From assembly GCF_007830295.1 (NCBI RefSeq), contig NZ_VLKC01000002.1:530940-594939 (forward strand): 64,000 nucleotides of DNA, written 5' to 3'. Under the pieces are notes generated by a model. The model had not been told where the DNA came from. It saw only the letters and a list, made by a program, of their open reading frames with translations, and ran no database searches. Source of the DNA: Sporomusa sp. KB1. GTDB lineage: Bacteria; Bacillota; Negativicutes; Sporomusales; Sporomusaceae. Positions within the stretch are counted from its first letter, which is position 1, and each line of letters opens with the position of its first letter. Below, one piece after another: positions 42,851-51,539 of the stretch. The position numbers and the translations under genes were made by a program.

Positions 42851-43609
42851 CTATACTACCCTCTGTAAGAAGGCCCTTGTCCGGGCCTGCGACGGCGAAC
42901 CAAATACAGCGTCCGGCGACCCTGCTTCGACAATCTCACCGTTGTCCATAAAAATAACCCGGTTGGCAACTTCTCTGGCAAATGCCATTTCATGGGTAAC
43001 AACTATCATGGTCATATGCTCTTCCGCCAGCTTGCGCATGGATTTCAGAACTTCGCCGGTCAGTTCCGGATCAAGCGCTGAGGTTGGTTCATCAAACAGC
43101 ATAATGTCAGGATTCATTGCCAACGCCCTGGCAATGGCCACTCGCTGTTTTTGACCACCTGACAGGCGTGAGGGATAATCATCGCGTTTTTCGGCTAGTC
43201 CGACTTTACGCAAAAGTTCTTCAGCCTGAGGCACAATATCCTCACGTTTACAGCCTTTGACAGTAATCGGCGCTTCAATAATGTTTTCCAGCACAGTAAG
43301 ATGAGGGAAAAGGTTAAACTGTTGAAATACCATCCCCATCCGGCGGCAAATCTGTCTGGCCTCGGCTTCAGCGGCGTAGTTGACTTTTCCCTGACCGCTA
43401 TCTGTTACCAGCACATCGCCCTCAATCTCGATGGACCCTTGATCAATGGTTTCCAGGCGGTTCAGGCAGCGCAAAAAAGTGCTTTTGCCTGAACCAGAGG
43501 GACCGATGATAGCAATGACCTCGCCTTTGTCCACCGTAAGCGATATGCCTTTTAAAACTTCAAGTTGGTTAAACTGTTTATGAATGTTTACTGCTTTAAT
43601 CATGTTCAT
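42851..43609 (-). CDS. glnQ: Polar amino-acid ABC transporter, ATP-binding protein
   Basis: A 252-residue ATPase of the GlnQ/HisP family: Walker [10 protein letters not shown] near residue 34, Q-loop in [17 protein letters not shown], signature [15 protein letters not shown] and Walker [13 protein letters not shown]. It energises uptake of a polar amino acid with the permease and binding protein encoded directly upstream. I use the ATG at 43609, nine bases after AGGAG; two nearby Met codons are alternatives. It is the last gene of the operon, ending at the long hairpin. The exact amino acid is not readable from sequence. Confidence 0.88.
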   Translation of the reverse strand: MNMIKAVNIHKQFNQLEVLKGISLTVDKGEVIAIIGPSGSGKSTFLRCLNRLETIDQGSIEIEGDVLVTDSGQGKVNYAAEAEARQICRRMGMVFQQFNLFPHLTVLENIIEAPITVKGCKREDIVPQAEELLRKVGLAEKRDDYPSRLSGGQKQRVAIARALAMNPDIMLFDEPTSALDPELTGEVLKSMRKLAEEHMTMIVVTHEMAFAREVANRVIFMDNGEIVEAGSPDAVFGSPSQARTRAFLQRVV

Positions 43610-43621
43610 CGCCATTTGCTC

Positions 43622-44275
43622 CTACTCGTCATATACAGCATACTTCTTTTCCAGCTTTTGAAACAACCAGGTAAGAACCAATGTCATAACCAAGTAAAAT
43701 ACGGCAGCAACAATAAATGGCATTGTATTAAAATCCCGCTGTACAATGGCTCTGGTTGTCCGCAACAGATCATTCATGGCCAGAACATAAATCAGAGAAG
43801 TATCTTTGACCAGCGTAATGGTTTCATTGCTCACCGGCGGCAGCACGCGTTTAATGACCTGAGGTAGAACAATGCGACGCATTGTTTGCACATAGGTCAT
43901 GCCCAATACCTTGGCCCCTTCATACTGACCACGATCAATGGATTGAATGCCTGCCCGGAATATTTCAGCAAAATAAGCCGCATAGTTTAGTACAAAGGCC
44001 AGTAACGCCGCCGAAAAATCAGGCAGCCGTACACCAACATAGGGCAAGAACGGCAGCCCAAAATAGATAAACAGGAGTTGCAGCATCAGGGGCGTTCCCC
44101 GAAACAGCCAGATGTATACGCCGACCGCACGGCTCAGGACCTTGAACCGGGAAATGCGGGCCAAAGCCAATAGCAAACCCAGAGGCAATGCAAGGACAAT
44201 AGTGGCAAAAAACATTTGCAGCGTCACTACTGTGCCTTCCAGGAGCGGCGGCAGAATTCCTAGTACATAGTCCAT
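43622..44275 (-). CDS. Polar amino-acid ABC transporter, permease
   Basis: A 217-residue inner-membrane permease of the HisM/GlnP type with about five helices. The cytoplasmic EAA loop is visible as YEGAKVLGMTYVQTMRRIVL near residue 138, the contact site for the ATPase. Other family segments are FRGTPLMLQLLFIYFGLP and AAYFAEIFRAGIQSI. A single permease gene implies a homodimeric channel. AAGGAAGA precedes the ATG. It lies 12 bases from both neighbours in the operon. Confidence 0.88.
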   Translation of the reverse strand: MDYVLGILPPLLEGTVVTLQMFFATIVLALPLGLLLALARISRFKVLSRAVGVYIWLFRGTPLMLQLLFIYFGLPFLPYVGVRLPDFSAALLAFVLNYAAYFAEIFRAGIQSIDRGQYEGAKVLGMTYVQTMRRIVLPQVIKRVLPPVSNETITLVKDTSLIYVLAMNDLLRTTRAIVQRDFNTMPFIVAAVFYLVMTLVLTWLFQKLEKKYAVYDE

Positions 44276-44286
44276 TTATGTCTTCC

Positions 44287-45051
44287 TTACTTTACAATAT
44301 CTTCGCCAAACCACTGCTGGGAAATCTTAGCCGAAGCACCGTCTTTCTTCATTTCATCCAGAGCCTTTTGCAGCTTGCCTAAAAGTTCCTTATCTTCTTT
44401 GCGCAAGCCGACGCCATATTCCTCTGAACCGAAATTATCCTTTAAGATAGTGTATTCGCCCGGTTTTTTAGCGATATAGTACCGGCCAACAATTTCGTCC
44501 ACAACGACCGCATCAAGACGGCCGGTCTTTAAATCCATAAGCGCGGCTACGTTGTCGCCAAACTTTTTGAGTTCTTTAAACGACTTCAGAGCGTCAGCAT
44601 CTTTTTCAATCGCCTCAATACTGCTGCTGCCTTCCTGCGTACCAACTACTTTGCCTGCCAAATCAGCCTTGGTTTTAATCGGCGAATTAGCGGCCACAAC
44701 AATAATTTGGCGATTTTCCATATAGGCATTGGTAAAGAGGATATTCTCTTTGCGCTTGTCAGTAATCGTCAAACCATTCCACAGCACATCGACCCGTTTA
44801 CCGCTCAGTTCTGCTTCTTTGCTATTCCAGTCAATAGGTTTAAATTCAACTTCTACTCCCATACGCTTGGTAGCTTCTTTCGCCATATCAATGTCAAAGC
44901 CGATAATGTTGTTTTTGTCATCCCGGAATCCCATGGGTGGAAAATTGTCATCAAGGCCAACCACAATTTTTTTCTTGTCGGTTCCGCCGCATCCGGCTAC
45001 CAACATTCCGGCCACCAGTAACACTAACATGGCTGCTATTAATCGTCTCAC
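44287..45051 (-). CDS. Polar amino-acid ABC transporter, substrate-binding lipoprotein
   Basis: A 254-residue type II binding protein of family 3. The signal peptide ends with a lipobox (LVAGC, Cys about residue 21). The start GFDIDMAKEATKRMGVEVEF and KTKADLAGKVVGTQEGSSS are typical of glutamine/cystine/histidine-binding proteins. It delivers a polar amino acid to the permease. The start is a GTG at 45051, eight bases after GGAGGAG. It is the first gene of the three-gene operon, so it has its own promoter in the 160-bp gap after the terminator of the QueG-like gene. Confidence 0.88.
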   Translation of the reverse strand: MRRLIAAMLVLLVAGMLVAGCGGTDKKKIVVGLDDNFPPMGFRDDKNNIIGFDIDMAKEATKRMGVEVEFKPIDWNSKEAELSGKRVDVLWNGLTITDKRKENILFTNAYMENRQIIVVAANSPIKTKADLAGKVVGTQEGSSSIEAIEKDADALKSFKELKKFGDNVAALMDLKTGRLDAVVVDEIVGRYYIAKKPGEYTILKDNFGSEEYGVGLRKEDKELLGKLQKALDEMKKDGASAKISQQWFGEDIVK

Positions 45052-45120
45052 TCTAACTCCTCCACTCTCCCTAAATTCTACCCTTATTTTACTTTACCAT
45101 ATTAAAGTTTGGAAACAATA

Positions 45121-45143
45121 AAAAGCGCCGTTTGCGTAAACGG
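45121..45143 (-). terminator. Rho-independent terminator of the QueG-like gene
   Basis: On the minus strand CCGTTT/AAACGG pairs across a four-base loop and is followed by CGCTTTTT. Confidence 0.75.
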
Positions 45144-45214
45144 GGTTAGTGTTTGGATTAAAAATCTTGCATTTGCGGCATAACTCTCAGTATATTGTGT
45201 TCTTTGGGAAAAGA

Positions 45215-45979
45215 CTACATCGGTACAGCCGCTTCACACGGCACGGCAGTCTGACATTTACCACAGCCATAGCGTGGTTTAAACCGCACCGCCGTACTCT
45301 CAAGAAACCGGGCACAAATATCATTGTTTTTGCCTGTAGCATCAATGGCCTGGGGCGGGCAGCGCTTGATACAGGCACCGCATTTACTGCAATATTCATC
45401 ATAGGTTTGGTAACTGCGCGGTGTAGGCGTAATATCTGTCGTCACAATAACACTGCCTAGCCGCCCGGCTGCACCGGCCCTGGTAATAAATGACCTATTT
45501 AAACTAAAGGTGCCCAACCCGGAAACATAAGCAATATGCCGCTCAGACCAATTGCTTTTGCGGTTAACTACAGCAAACCGTTCATCAAGCCCTGGCGCTA
45601 CAGCCTGATAGCCTGCCGCCTGAAACCACTCTACTAAAAACTTGCGCAGAGCGTCATTGATCATTTCGCCTTCAATCCGCGCATACAGCCACTCAGCAGC
45701 TGGCAGCTCACCCTGCCGGTTAGCCTCCCGTACAGTCTGACTAAAGGGCAAAAAATAAGCGATTACTGATTGAGCCGCCGGCAGCCATTCACGCGGTGAC
45801 AAGTGATTGGGGCCGACAATATTATCGGCCTTTAACGTCTCAAATAAAGCATCCTCAGCCCGAGACACACCTACCAACGGTTTATCATAGATTTTGCCCA
45901 GGCCAATTTCAGCCACAGTATTAAGTGGTGTGCCGGCGATAAAGTCAATCACCGCTTGTTCGATTGTCTGTAGTTCCAA
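45215..45979 (-). CDS. QueG-like iron-sulfur protein
   Basis: A 254-residue protein related to epoxyqueuosine reductase (COG1600). The C-terminal ferredoxin-like region carries YCSKCGACIKRCPPQAID (near 193), a later Cys (ICARFL near 218) and CGKCQTAVPCEAAVP at the end, enough for two [4Fe-4S] clusters. The N-terminal half matches the family region ahead of the clusters. True QueG is longer (about 350-380 residues) and ends with HEAT-like repeats missing here, so this is a shorter paralogue and may not act on tRNA. It is not in an operon with queuosine genes. Confidence 0.65.
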   Translation of the reverse strand: MELQTIEQAVIDFIAGTPLNTVAEIGLGKIYDKPLVGVSRAEDALFETLKADNIVGPNHLSPREWLPAAQSVIAYFLPFSQTVREANRQGELPAAEWLYARIEGEMINDALRKFLVEWFQAAGYQAVAPGLDERFAVVNRKSNWSERHIAYVSGLGTFSLNRSFITRAGAAGRLGSVIVTTDITPTPRSYQTYDEYCSKCGACIKRCPPQAIDATGKNNDICARFLESTAVRFKPRYGCGKCQTAVPCEAAVPM

Positions 45980-46016
45980 AGCTATCCCTCCATTTGCTTA
46001 TGTTACACTATATTTT

Positions 46017-46766
46017 CTAAGTGTTCATTAATATCTTCAGCATCTTTTCCCGGTTATTAATAAATTCACGCATAATAATATAATGCTCTGTTTGCTCATA
46101 TTCAATTTCTGCCAAACCAGTTTCTGTCAGTTGCACTATCTTGGCATCAGGGTAAGCCATAATAATCGGCGAATGAGTTGTTATGACAAACTGTGAATCC
46201 TGCCGAACCAACTCATGAATCCGCGAAATCATAGCCATTTGACGTAATGGCGATAGCGCTGCTTCAGGCTCATCTAGGATGTATAGGCCCTGTCCCCCAA
46301 ACCGGTTCATAAAAGTTGCAAAAAAGGCTTCACCATGTGATTGTTCATGAAGTGACCGGCCACCATAAGAATCAATTACTCTCGCACCTGTACCTTCCCG
46401 GTCAAGTTCTTCTATCGTTGTCGCTACATTATAGAAACTTTCAGCCCTGAAAAAGAAACCAGTGCGCGGCCTTTTAATCCCTTTCACAAGGCGGATATGT
46501 TGATATAATTCCGAATGAGAAGGTCTGGACGCAAAATTAAAATTAATGGTTCCTCCCTCCGGGTTAAATCCCCAAGCCACCGCAACGGCCTCTAAAAACG
46601 TGGATTTTCCCGTGCCATTTTCGCCCACAATCATCGTCACTTTAGGATGAAAGTCAATACTATCCAACTCCTTAAATGCAGGCAGGCAAAACGGATATTC
46701 TTCCTGCGATTTTATTCGCTCGCGTTCTACTTTCACACTCCGCAAATAAGCCCCATTACTCAGCAA
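46017..46766 (-). CDS. AAA-family ATPase (SMC/RecF-like, single domain)
   Basis: A roughly 250-residue P-loop ATPase. Walker A is IVGENGTGKSTF near residues 46-57, the signature region is GRSLHEQSHGEAFF, and Walker B is GLYILDEPEAALSP with the acidic catalytic pair. The compact form with no coiled coil resembles stand-alone predicted ATPases of the SMC/Rad50 side. Start is uncertain: after GGGGGTGA two TTG codons (46769 and 46766) have reasonable spacing and an upstream ATG at 46784 is inside the ribosome site. It is monocistronic. No toxin or nuclease gene lies next to it. Confidence 0.7.
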   Translation of the reverse strand: MLSNGAYLRSVKVERERIKSQEEYPFCLPAFKELDSIDFHPKVTMIVGENGTGKSTFLEAVAVAWGFNPEGGTINFNFASRPSHSELYQHIRLVKGIKRPRTGFFFRAESFYNVATTIEELDREGTGARVIDSYGGRSLHEQSHGEAFFATFMNRFGGQGLYILDEPEAALSPLRQMAMISRIHELVRQDSQFVITTHSPIIMAYPDAKIVQLTETGLAEIEYEQTEHYIIMREFINNREKMLKILMNT

Positions 46767-46843
46767 CAAACATTCACCCCCCATGTCAAAGACAATCTAT
46801 TTTGCCGTATCGCATTCACTGCAATAGTATTATACCGATAACC

Positions 46844-46869
46844 AAAAACCGGAACCTGGAAGATTCCGG
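46844..46869 (-). terminator. Rho-independent terminator of the cyclophilin gene
   Basis: On the minus strand CCGGAA and TTCCGG pair and are followed by TTTTTGGTT, 16 bases beyond the stop at 46886. Confidence 0.85.
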
Positions 46870-46885
46870 CTTTAGCTCGTCTTGC

Positions 46886-47494
46886 TTACAGATTCTTTGC
46901 TTGTTCAATAGTAATCTTCTTAATAACAACATCTTCTACCGGTTTATCCTGCGGGCCTGTCTTAACTTTGCCGATAGCCTGAACAACATCCATACCTTCA
47001 ATTACCTTGCCAAATACAGCATGTTTATTATCAAGCCAGGGGGTTGCTTTCAGCGTTATAAAAAACTGGGAACCGCCGGTATTGGAACCAGCATTAGCCA
47101 TAGAAATAACGCCTTCCGTATGTCTTAAGTCGCCGTTAAATTCGTCAGGGATAGTGTAACCGGGGCCACCTGTGCCATTCCCCTTAGGATCGCCGCCTTG
47201 AATCATAAAGTCGGCAATAACCCGGTGAAAAATCAGGCCATTATAAAACCCTTTATTGGCAAGGGTAATAAAGTTTTTACTGGTCTGCGGCGCTTTATCT
47301 TCGGACAATTCGATCCGGAAATTACCCTTCGAGGTTTCAAACAACGCTACACTGTTTTTCTTTGTGGAACCATCTGTTTGTGCTTGTGGAGGATTGTTCT
47401 CAGCCTGCTTAGGTGTATTGCTGCCGGCACAACCTGCCGTTGAAAGTACCAATAATGTGAGCAGCAAGATAAATGTAGTTACATATTTTTTCAT
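46886..47494 (-). CDS. Cyclophilin-type peptidyl-prolyl isomerase, lipoprotein
   Basis: A 202-residue exported prolyl isomerase. The signal peptide ends in a lipobox (LSTAGC, Cys about residue 22), followed by a short Gln/Asn/Pro-rich linker, then a compact cyclophilin domain from about residue 48. Key pieces: [20 protein letters not shown] (active-site Arg), [20 protein letters not shown] and [18 protein letters not shown]. It folds proteins outside the cytoplasmic membrane. AGAAGAGAGTG precedes the ATG, and a clear terminator follows. Confidence 0.9.
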   Translation of the reverse strand: MKKYVTTFILLLTLLVLSTAGCAGSNTPKQAENNPPQAQTDGSTKKNSVALFETSKGNFRIELSEDKAPQTSKNFITLANKGFYNGLIFHRVIADFMIQGGDPKGNGTGGPGYTIPDEFNGDLRHTEGVISMANAGSNTGGSQFFITLKATPWLDNKHAVFGKVIEGMDVVQAIGKVKTGPQDKPVEDVVIKKITIEQAKNL

Positions 47495-47556
47495 AAGATC
47501 ACTCTCTTCTTTTATTTGTTATCCAGATATTAGTATATCACATTAGGTTACATAGT

Positions 47557-49602
47557 TTAAATTGATTTTACGGTTTGCAACATTTTTCCGTACTTTATCC
47601 GCCACCAGGAAATTGCCCTGGCCGAATCAATTTCCTGACGAATTTTATCCTGGTTCGGCGGTAAGAGGCCAGTCTTTGACAAGTGCGCTTCCTGGTAGTC
47701 ATTATCGGCATTACCCACATAGCCTGGCGTAATCCAGAAACCATAATTCATACCAAAATCATTGCCATTTGTCAGACTGCGTCCTACAGAATAATACTCA
47801 AACCCACCAGGGGCGACAAGTTCCAGCAAGGTTGGTATAACATTGATATGGCTGCCTGCCGTTTGCTCAGGAAACGACTCTTTGCTGATATTTTTGCCAT
47901 AGACGATGAAGGGAACGGCATACCGCTCAAACAAAGCTGGATTTGTCTCCACATTAACCCTGTCAGCATGATCGCCAACAATAACAAACAGGCTGTCCGG
48001 ATACTGCTGCCGGGCCTCTTTAACAAACTTGGCCAACATTTTATCAGCATACCAGAAATGCCCCAGCTTCTTAATAAGCTCCTGATCATTCTTACATTTA
48101 TCTGGCAAGCCGGCAGTAACAATAGTAGGGTCAAAGCCTTCCCTGGCCAGATCGACCGTATAGGGCGAATGATTAGATACTGTAACAATAACATGGAACC
48201 CAGGGTGATCATTCTGCACCTGCCCCAGCACAGCTTGATACAAATCAGCATCATCAACACCCCAGACATTGCCGCCTTGGCTGGCGAAATCGCCCATACC
48301 ATAGAACGACTCAAAACCCTGCGCCAGCGTAAAATCCTTGATTTTTTCCCATGAAGCAGGCCCGGCATACCAAAAATCAGTGGTATAGCCCAGCCGCTTC
48401 ATCTGCGGCGCCAGCGAAGTAGCATATGGTTCTTTGTAAGACTCCGGCAGATAGTTTAGGTACAGGTTAGCCTCAGCTAAACCAGTAATTACACCCATTA
48501 CACCGGAAATCGTACTCATGCCATTTGGTAAAAAGTCAGGGACATAAGCTGCCTCCTCTTGCGTAATAAGCTCCTTCATTCCGTTTGCAATAGCAAGGTT
48601 ACTGTACTTAGGCAGTAAGGGCCAATTGGCATAACTTTCGGCAATAATGAGAAATACCTGTTTGGGCGGCGCCTCTGTTCCTACTATTACTTTCTTACGT
48701 AAAAAGTCATCCAAATTAACGGAATTCACTCGCTTTCCCGCCAGATAGCTGCCATAATCATTCAAACTTGCTGGCTCCATATCAAGACCAGTAGAGGAAC
48801 AAACCCGTTCATGTAAAATATAGGCCCGATACAGTGCCTGCACATCATCCAAAATAGCTTCATTAAGCAGCTGATCTTTAGTAACTCCGGAATTCTCCCA
48901 GTCGATATTATAGGCATAAGTCATGGTTCCACCAAACCGAATAAAAATAGCCAAATAAAAAATGACTACAAGCAGAGCCGCACGAATAGCAATGTTTTGA
49001 TACCATTTAGGCAGCCGGGGAAAGCTGAAAGTTTTAACAGCTAGCCACCGCTGCAGTATTTTGCATAACAAGAATGCTGTCATACTCGCCAAAAGCACTC
49101 TGACAGGTAAATTATACTGCTCGATAACAGTATGCATAATGGCCGTTACGTCATCATTTAACGTATTGAATAACAATTGATTAAAGGCCATACGAAATTC
49201 CTGGTAGTAAGGAATACGCGCATGAAATAAAAAGCTAAGTATAGTAACATAACCCGCCCCTAGATATAAGCGAATATGGCTAAGTCTCTTCCAGGGAAGA
49301 AACAAGCGCAAGCCAGTACAACAAACAAGCGGCACCAGCACCAGCATTCCCGCGCTTTTCAAGCTGATTCGCAAACCATAATATAGCGCTGAAACAATGT
49401 CGCTCACAGTCACGGCTTCGCTCAAAAACGAATGCATTACCGCAATAAAGCCAACGCGAAACAAACAGAAGACTCCTACTATGAAAATGAAGAGTTTGCA
49501 ATCCTGCTGCAACTCAGTGTAAAATTCGTCCCAACAAACCAGCCTGATAATAAACCCACCCTTTCCCACCTTTTTAAAAACTACCGCTTTACTACTATTC
49601 AA
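47557..49602 (-). CDS. LtaS-like phosphoglycerol transferase/sulfatase-fold membrane enzyme
   Basis: A 681-residue membrane protein. Four to five transmembrane helices occupy about residues 35-230. The extracytoplasmic alkaline-phosphatase-fold domain starts near residue 305 (FLIIAESYANWPLL). A probable nucleophile region is LPNGMSTISGVMGVITGL, and the metal-binding VGDHADR lies near residue 565. The family makes lipoteichoic acid or modifies periplasmic glucans (OpgB type) with glycerol phosphate; in a diderm host the latter kind of target is plausible. No firm ribosome site supports the ATG at 49602; AAGGGTGGG lies about 17 codons inside, so the true start may be later. Confidence 0.72.
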   Translation of the reverse strand: MNSSKAVVFKKVGKGGFIIRLVCWDEFYTELQQDCKLFIFIVGVFCLFRVGFIAVMHSFLSEAVTVSDIVSALYYGLRISLKSAGMLVLVPLVCCTGLRLFLPWKRLSHIRLYLGAGYVTILSFLFHARIPYYQEFRMAFNQLLFNTLNDDVTAIMHTVIEQYNLPVRVLLASMTAFLLCKILQRWLAVKTFSFPRLPKWYQNIAIRAALLVVIFYLAIFIRFGGTMTYAYNIDWENSGVTKDQLLNEAILDDVQALYRAYILHERVCSSTGLDMEPASLNDYGSYLAGKRVNSVNLDDFLRKKVIVGTEAPPKQVFLIIAESYANWPLLPKYSNLAIANGMKELITQEEAAYVPDFLPNGMSTISGVMGVITGLAEANLYLNYLPESYKEPYATSLAPQMKRLGYTTDFWYAGPASWEKIKDFTLAQGFESFYGMGDFASQGGNVWGVDDADLYQAVLGQVQNDHPGFHVIVTVSNHSPYTVDLAREGFDPTIVTAGLPDKCKNDQELIKKLGHFWYADKMLAKFVKEARQQYPDSLFVIVGDHADRVNVETNPALFERYAVPFIVYGKNISKESFPEQTAGSHINVIPTLLELVAPGGFEYYSVGRSLTNGNDFGMNYGFWITPGYVGNADNDYQEAHLSKTGLLPPNQDKIRQEIDSARAISWWRIKYGKMLQTVKSI

Positions 49603-49832
49603 AACCCCGGTAGATTTCTACTTTATTTGCTAAAATCCTGCAACCGTCAGCAAAATTTTTTAACTAAAACAAAAAAGACTACTCACAGGCAGCCTAAAAT
49701 AATACATCTCAAGACAAAAGAACGCTCACTTTGTCTGTTTTAAAAATTGACTAATCAGGCATAAACTGTCGCGGTTGCTATCTTCTATTTTTGCAAACAA
49801 TAATTAAAACCTGGTATAGAAAGGAGCAGACT

Positions 49833-51032
49833 ATGAAGCACACCAGCCGTAGAAAAAGTGCCAAACGCAGATGCAAGCGTCTAGTAGCCGCCCTTGCCGG
49901 TGCTGCTGTTGTAACCTCAGCTATGCTGCCAGGACTTCCCCTGTCCCAGGCTCATGCTGCAGAGAATACAGCTATCACAGTTCCGTCTCCGGGTACTGAG
50001 GCCAATCCTCCCACTGAAGACAAACAAGATAATAACAAGGAAACTACTCAAGAGAATGCAGTGAACCATGACCGTGATAAAGAACGCCCTGGTGAACAGC
50101 AGTCTTCACCAGTAGCCGCCGTCAAGGCAGCAGCTGCGGCATATGGCTTTGATGCCCGGCATGACAGTTTTTCACTGCAATGGAATAGTTCGACAGAAGG
50201 TGTAGTCATGGTTCGCACCGATAAGGGCAAAACCTTCAAGGTCCGTCTAATTAAAACCGCTGGCGACTGGAAAATTAGTAGTGTAACAGAGGTCGTTACC
50301 GGCGGTCAAGGTAATGGTGTTATCCACTTAGGCGACCCGGTAGAGGTTGTAAAAGATAACGCGGCCACCTTCGGCTTTGATGCTTACGACGATAGCTTCA
50401 CACTATTATCAATGGCGGGCAGCAAAGCCATTGTCCAGGTAAAAACCAGTGGACAAACCTTCAAAGTTGATCTGGAAAGAAGCGGCAGCAACTGGATAAT
50501 CACCACAATTCGCGGCATCGGCAATAGCAACTACCCTGCCACCTATCGTCCAGCCAGCCTCTATGGTTACCCAGCTACCGCACCGGTAACAACAGTTACT
50601 AACAAGACGCTGTATAACAACAATAGCTTTGCCGACTGGACCTGGCACGAAAGTGCCTACCCCGCTGATATGAAAGTCGGTGTTTTACTCTTCAAACCTG
50701 AATCAGCCGCTATTGCAGATATACCTGGCATCATTGTCGATAAGGTAGAACCGATTGATTTTAGCCGGCAACTTGTACTATACGCACATATCGGTTCAGT
50801 AGCTAGTAAAGGCTATGGCATTGGTATTGAAAACGTTGTACAAACAGGCAATGACCTGACTGTTACCATCAGGACAAAAAGCCCCCTGGAAAACCACAGA
50901 CTCTCACCAACTATAAACAATGACGTTATCTCCCTTGACCGTCTGACGTTAAACTTTGACAATCCGATTCATATCCAATTTGTAGACCAAAAGGGTACTG
51001 CCCTGAGTAACTATACCTTATATAGAAAATAA
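49833..51032 (+). CDS. Secreted protein with duplicated beta domain and PrcB-like C-terminus
   Basis: A 399-residue exported protein. A long basic N-region and signal peptide (to about residue 43, ending AHA) are followed by an acidic, Asn/Glu-rich linker. Two ~65-residue repeats follow: AAAAYGFDARHDSFSL to DWKISSV and NAATFGFDAYDDSFTL to NWIITTI, spaced so that each carries a GFDA/DSF start. The last third has a GYGIGIENVVQTGNDLTVTI strand pair resembling the PrcB C-terminal domain. I do not recognise a characterised function. The ATG at 49833 has AAAGGAG; R2 copy b begins four bases after its stop. Confidence 0.6.
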   Translation: MKHTSRRKSAKRRCKRLVAALAGAAVVTSAMLPGLPLSQAHAAENTAITVPSPGTEANPPTEDKQDNNKETTQENAVNHDRDKERPGEQQSSPVAAVKAAAAAYGFDARHDSFSLQWNSSTEGVVMVRTDKGKTFKVRLIKTAGDWKISSVTEVVTGGQGNGVIHLGDPVEVVKDNAATFGFDAYDDSFTLLSMAGSKAIVQVKTSGQTFKVDLERSGSNWIITTIRGIGNSNYPATYRPASLYGYPATAPVTTVTNKTLYNNNSFADWTWHESAYPADMKVGVLLFKPESAAIADIPGIIVDKVEPIDFSRQLVLYAHIGSVASKGYGIGIENVVQTGNDLTVTIRTKSPLENHRLSPTINNDVISLDRLTLNFDNPIHIQFVDQKGTALSNYTLYRK

Positions 51033-51035
51033 ACA

Positions 51036-51137
51036 GACTTGGCTTGTGGCAAGTCCGTCAGGACGCCGGCAGAAGCCGCCTTTGGGGGTATAGGCGTTCA
51101 ATTCAGGGAAAGTTATACTTTCTAGCTGGACGAAAAA
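51036..51137 (+). repeat. Dispersed repeat R2, copy b
   Basis: Begins four bases after the preceding stop with the hairpin GACTTG...CAAGTC, then GACGCCGGCAGAAG, an insertion GCCTTTGGGGGTATAGGC not present in copy c, and the core CGTTCAATTCAGGGAAAGTT closing with CTGGACGAAAAA. Confidence 0.75.
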
Positions 51138-51185
51138 TAGATTGCCTCTCTGTGCATTATAGCGCACAGAGAGGCAATCTATTTT
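51134..51185. terminator. Hairpin with a 22-bp perfect stem
   Basis: The arm at 51134-51155 (AAAATAGATTGCCTCTCTGT plus GC) is exactly complementary to 51164-51185, with an eight-base loop. A-rich and T-rich ends allow termination in both directions. It overlaps the tail of R2 copy b. Confidence 0.8.
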
Positions 51186-51269
51186 CTCACGCTCGAAAAT
51201 GGGATAAATTTTACTGCTTGGATAAAATTTATCTGCAAGTATATAGTTGTTTATGCAACTATTTTCCTA

Positions 51270-51319
51270 TTGAGATAGACTAGTGTAATAATTTTAATAT
51301 TCAATAGACTTAGTCTATT
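51270..51319 (+). promoter_or_regulatory. Promoter and palindromic operator of the arsenic operon
   Basis: TTGAGA (51270-51275) and TTTAAT (51293-51298) are 17 bases apart. Directly downstream, over the expected start point, lies a perfect 17-bp palindrome, AATAGACTTAGTCTATT (51303-51319). Such a placement is typical of a repressor site; an ArsR-type repressor is a natural guess, but none is encoded in the window. Confidence 0.6.
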
Positions 51320-51350
51320 AAGTGTGTTAATCTATATTAAATAATGTAAG

Positions 51351-51451
51351 TAAACCTGTTTCAGCATAGCTGAAAACCCGGCGGATTCAGGTGAGGAGTC
51401 TACCCCACCTGAACAAACGCCGCGGAGTCTTAACTCGCCGCAAAAGATAAA
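51351..51451 (+). repeat. Dispersed hairpin repeat R1, copy 4
   Basis: A shorter copy in the leader of arsM, same direction as the operon. It keeps GTTTCAGC/GCTGAAA, TTCAGGTG/CACCTGAA and GAGT/ACTC stems and ends CGCAAAAGATAAA; the third hairpin is reduced to AACGCCGCGGAGTC. It lies about 90 bases before the arsM ATG and is not attached to a stop codon. Confidence 0.85.
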
Positions 51452-51539
51452 TAGAGCGGCAAACCAATGGACGAGCTCAAAATAAGAAAAGAGCCATTCT
51501 TAGTATGGTTTTTAAAAAGCAAATATAGGAGAAAAGGGC

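Larger units (their letters stand above)
51033..51539. other. Intergenic region between the secreted protein and arsM
   Basis: No gene is supported in this 507-bp stretch. It is crowded with signals: R2 copy b (51036-51137), a 22-bp-stem hairpin (51134-51185), the ars promoter with palindrome (51270-51319), R1 copy 4 (51351-51451) and the arsM ribosome site. Confidence 0.7.

Noticed and set aside
45215..45979. Calling the Fe-S protein queG
   Set aside because: It is about 100 residues shorter than QueG and lacks the C-terminal repeat region.
46017..46766. The AAA ATPase as part of an anti-phage defence pair
   Set aside because: No nuclease, toxin or other effector gene is adjacent; neighbours are a cyclophilin and a QueG-like protein.
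51351..51451. R1 as an arsenic or amino-acid riboswitch
   Set aside because: The same element precedes or follows unrelated genes (purine permease, gerAB, arsM, livK in opposite orientation), so a ligand-specific switch is unlikely.
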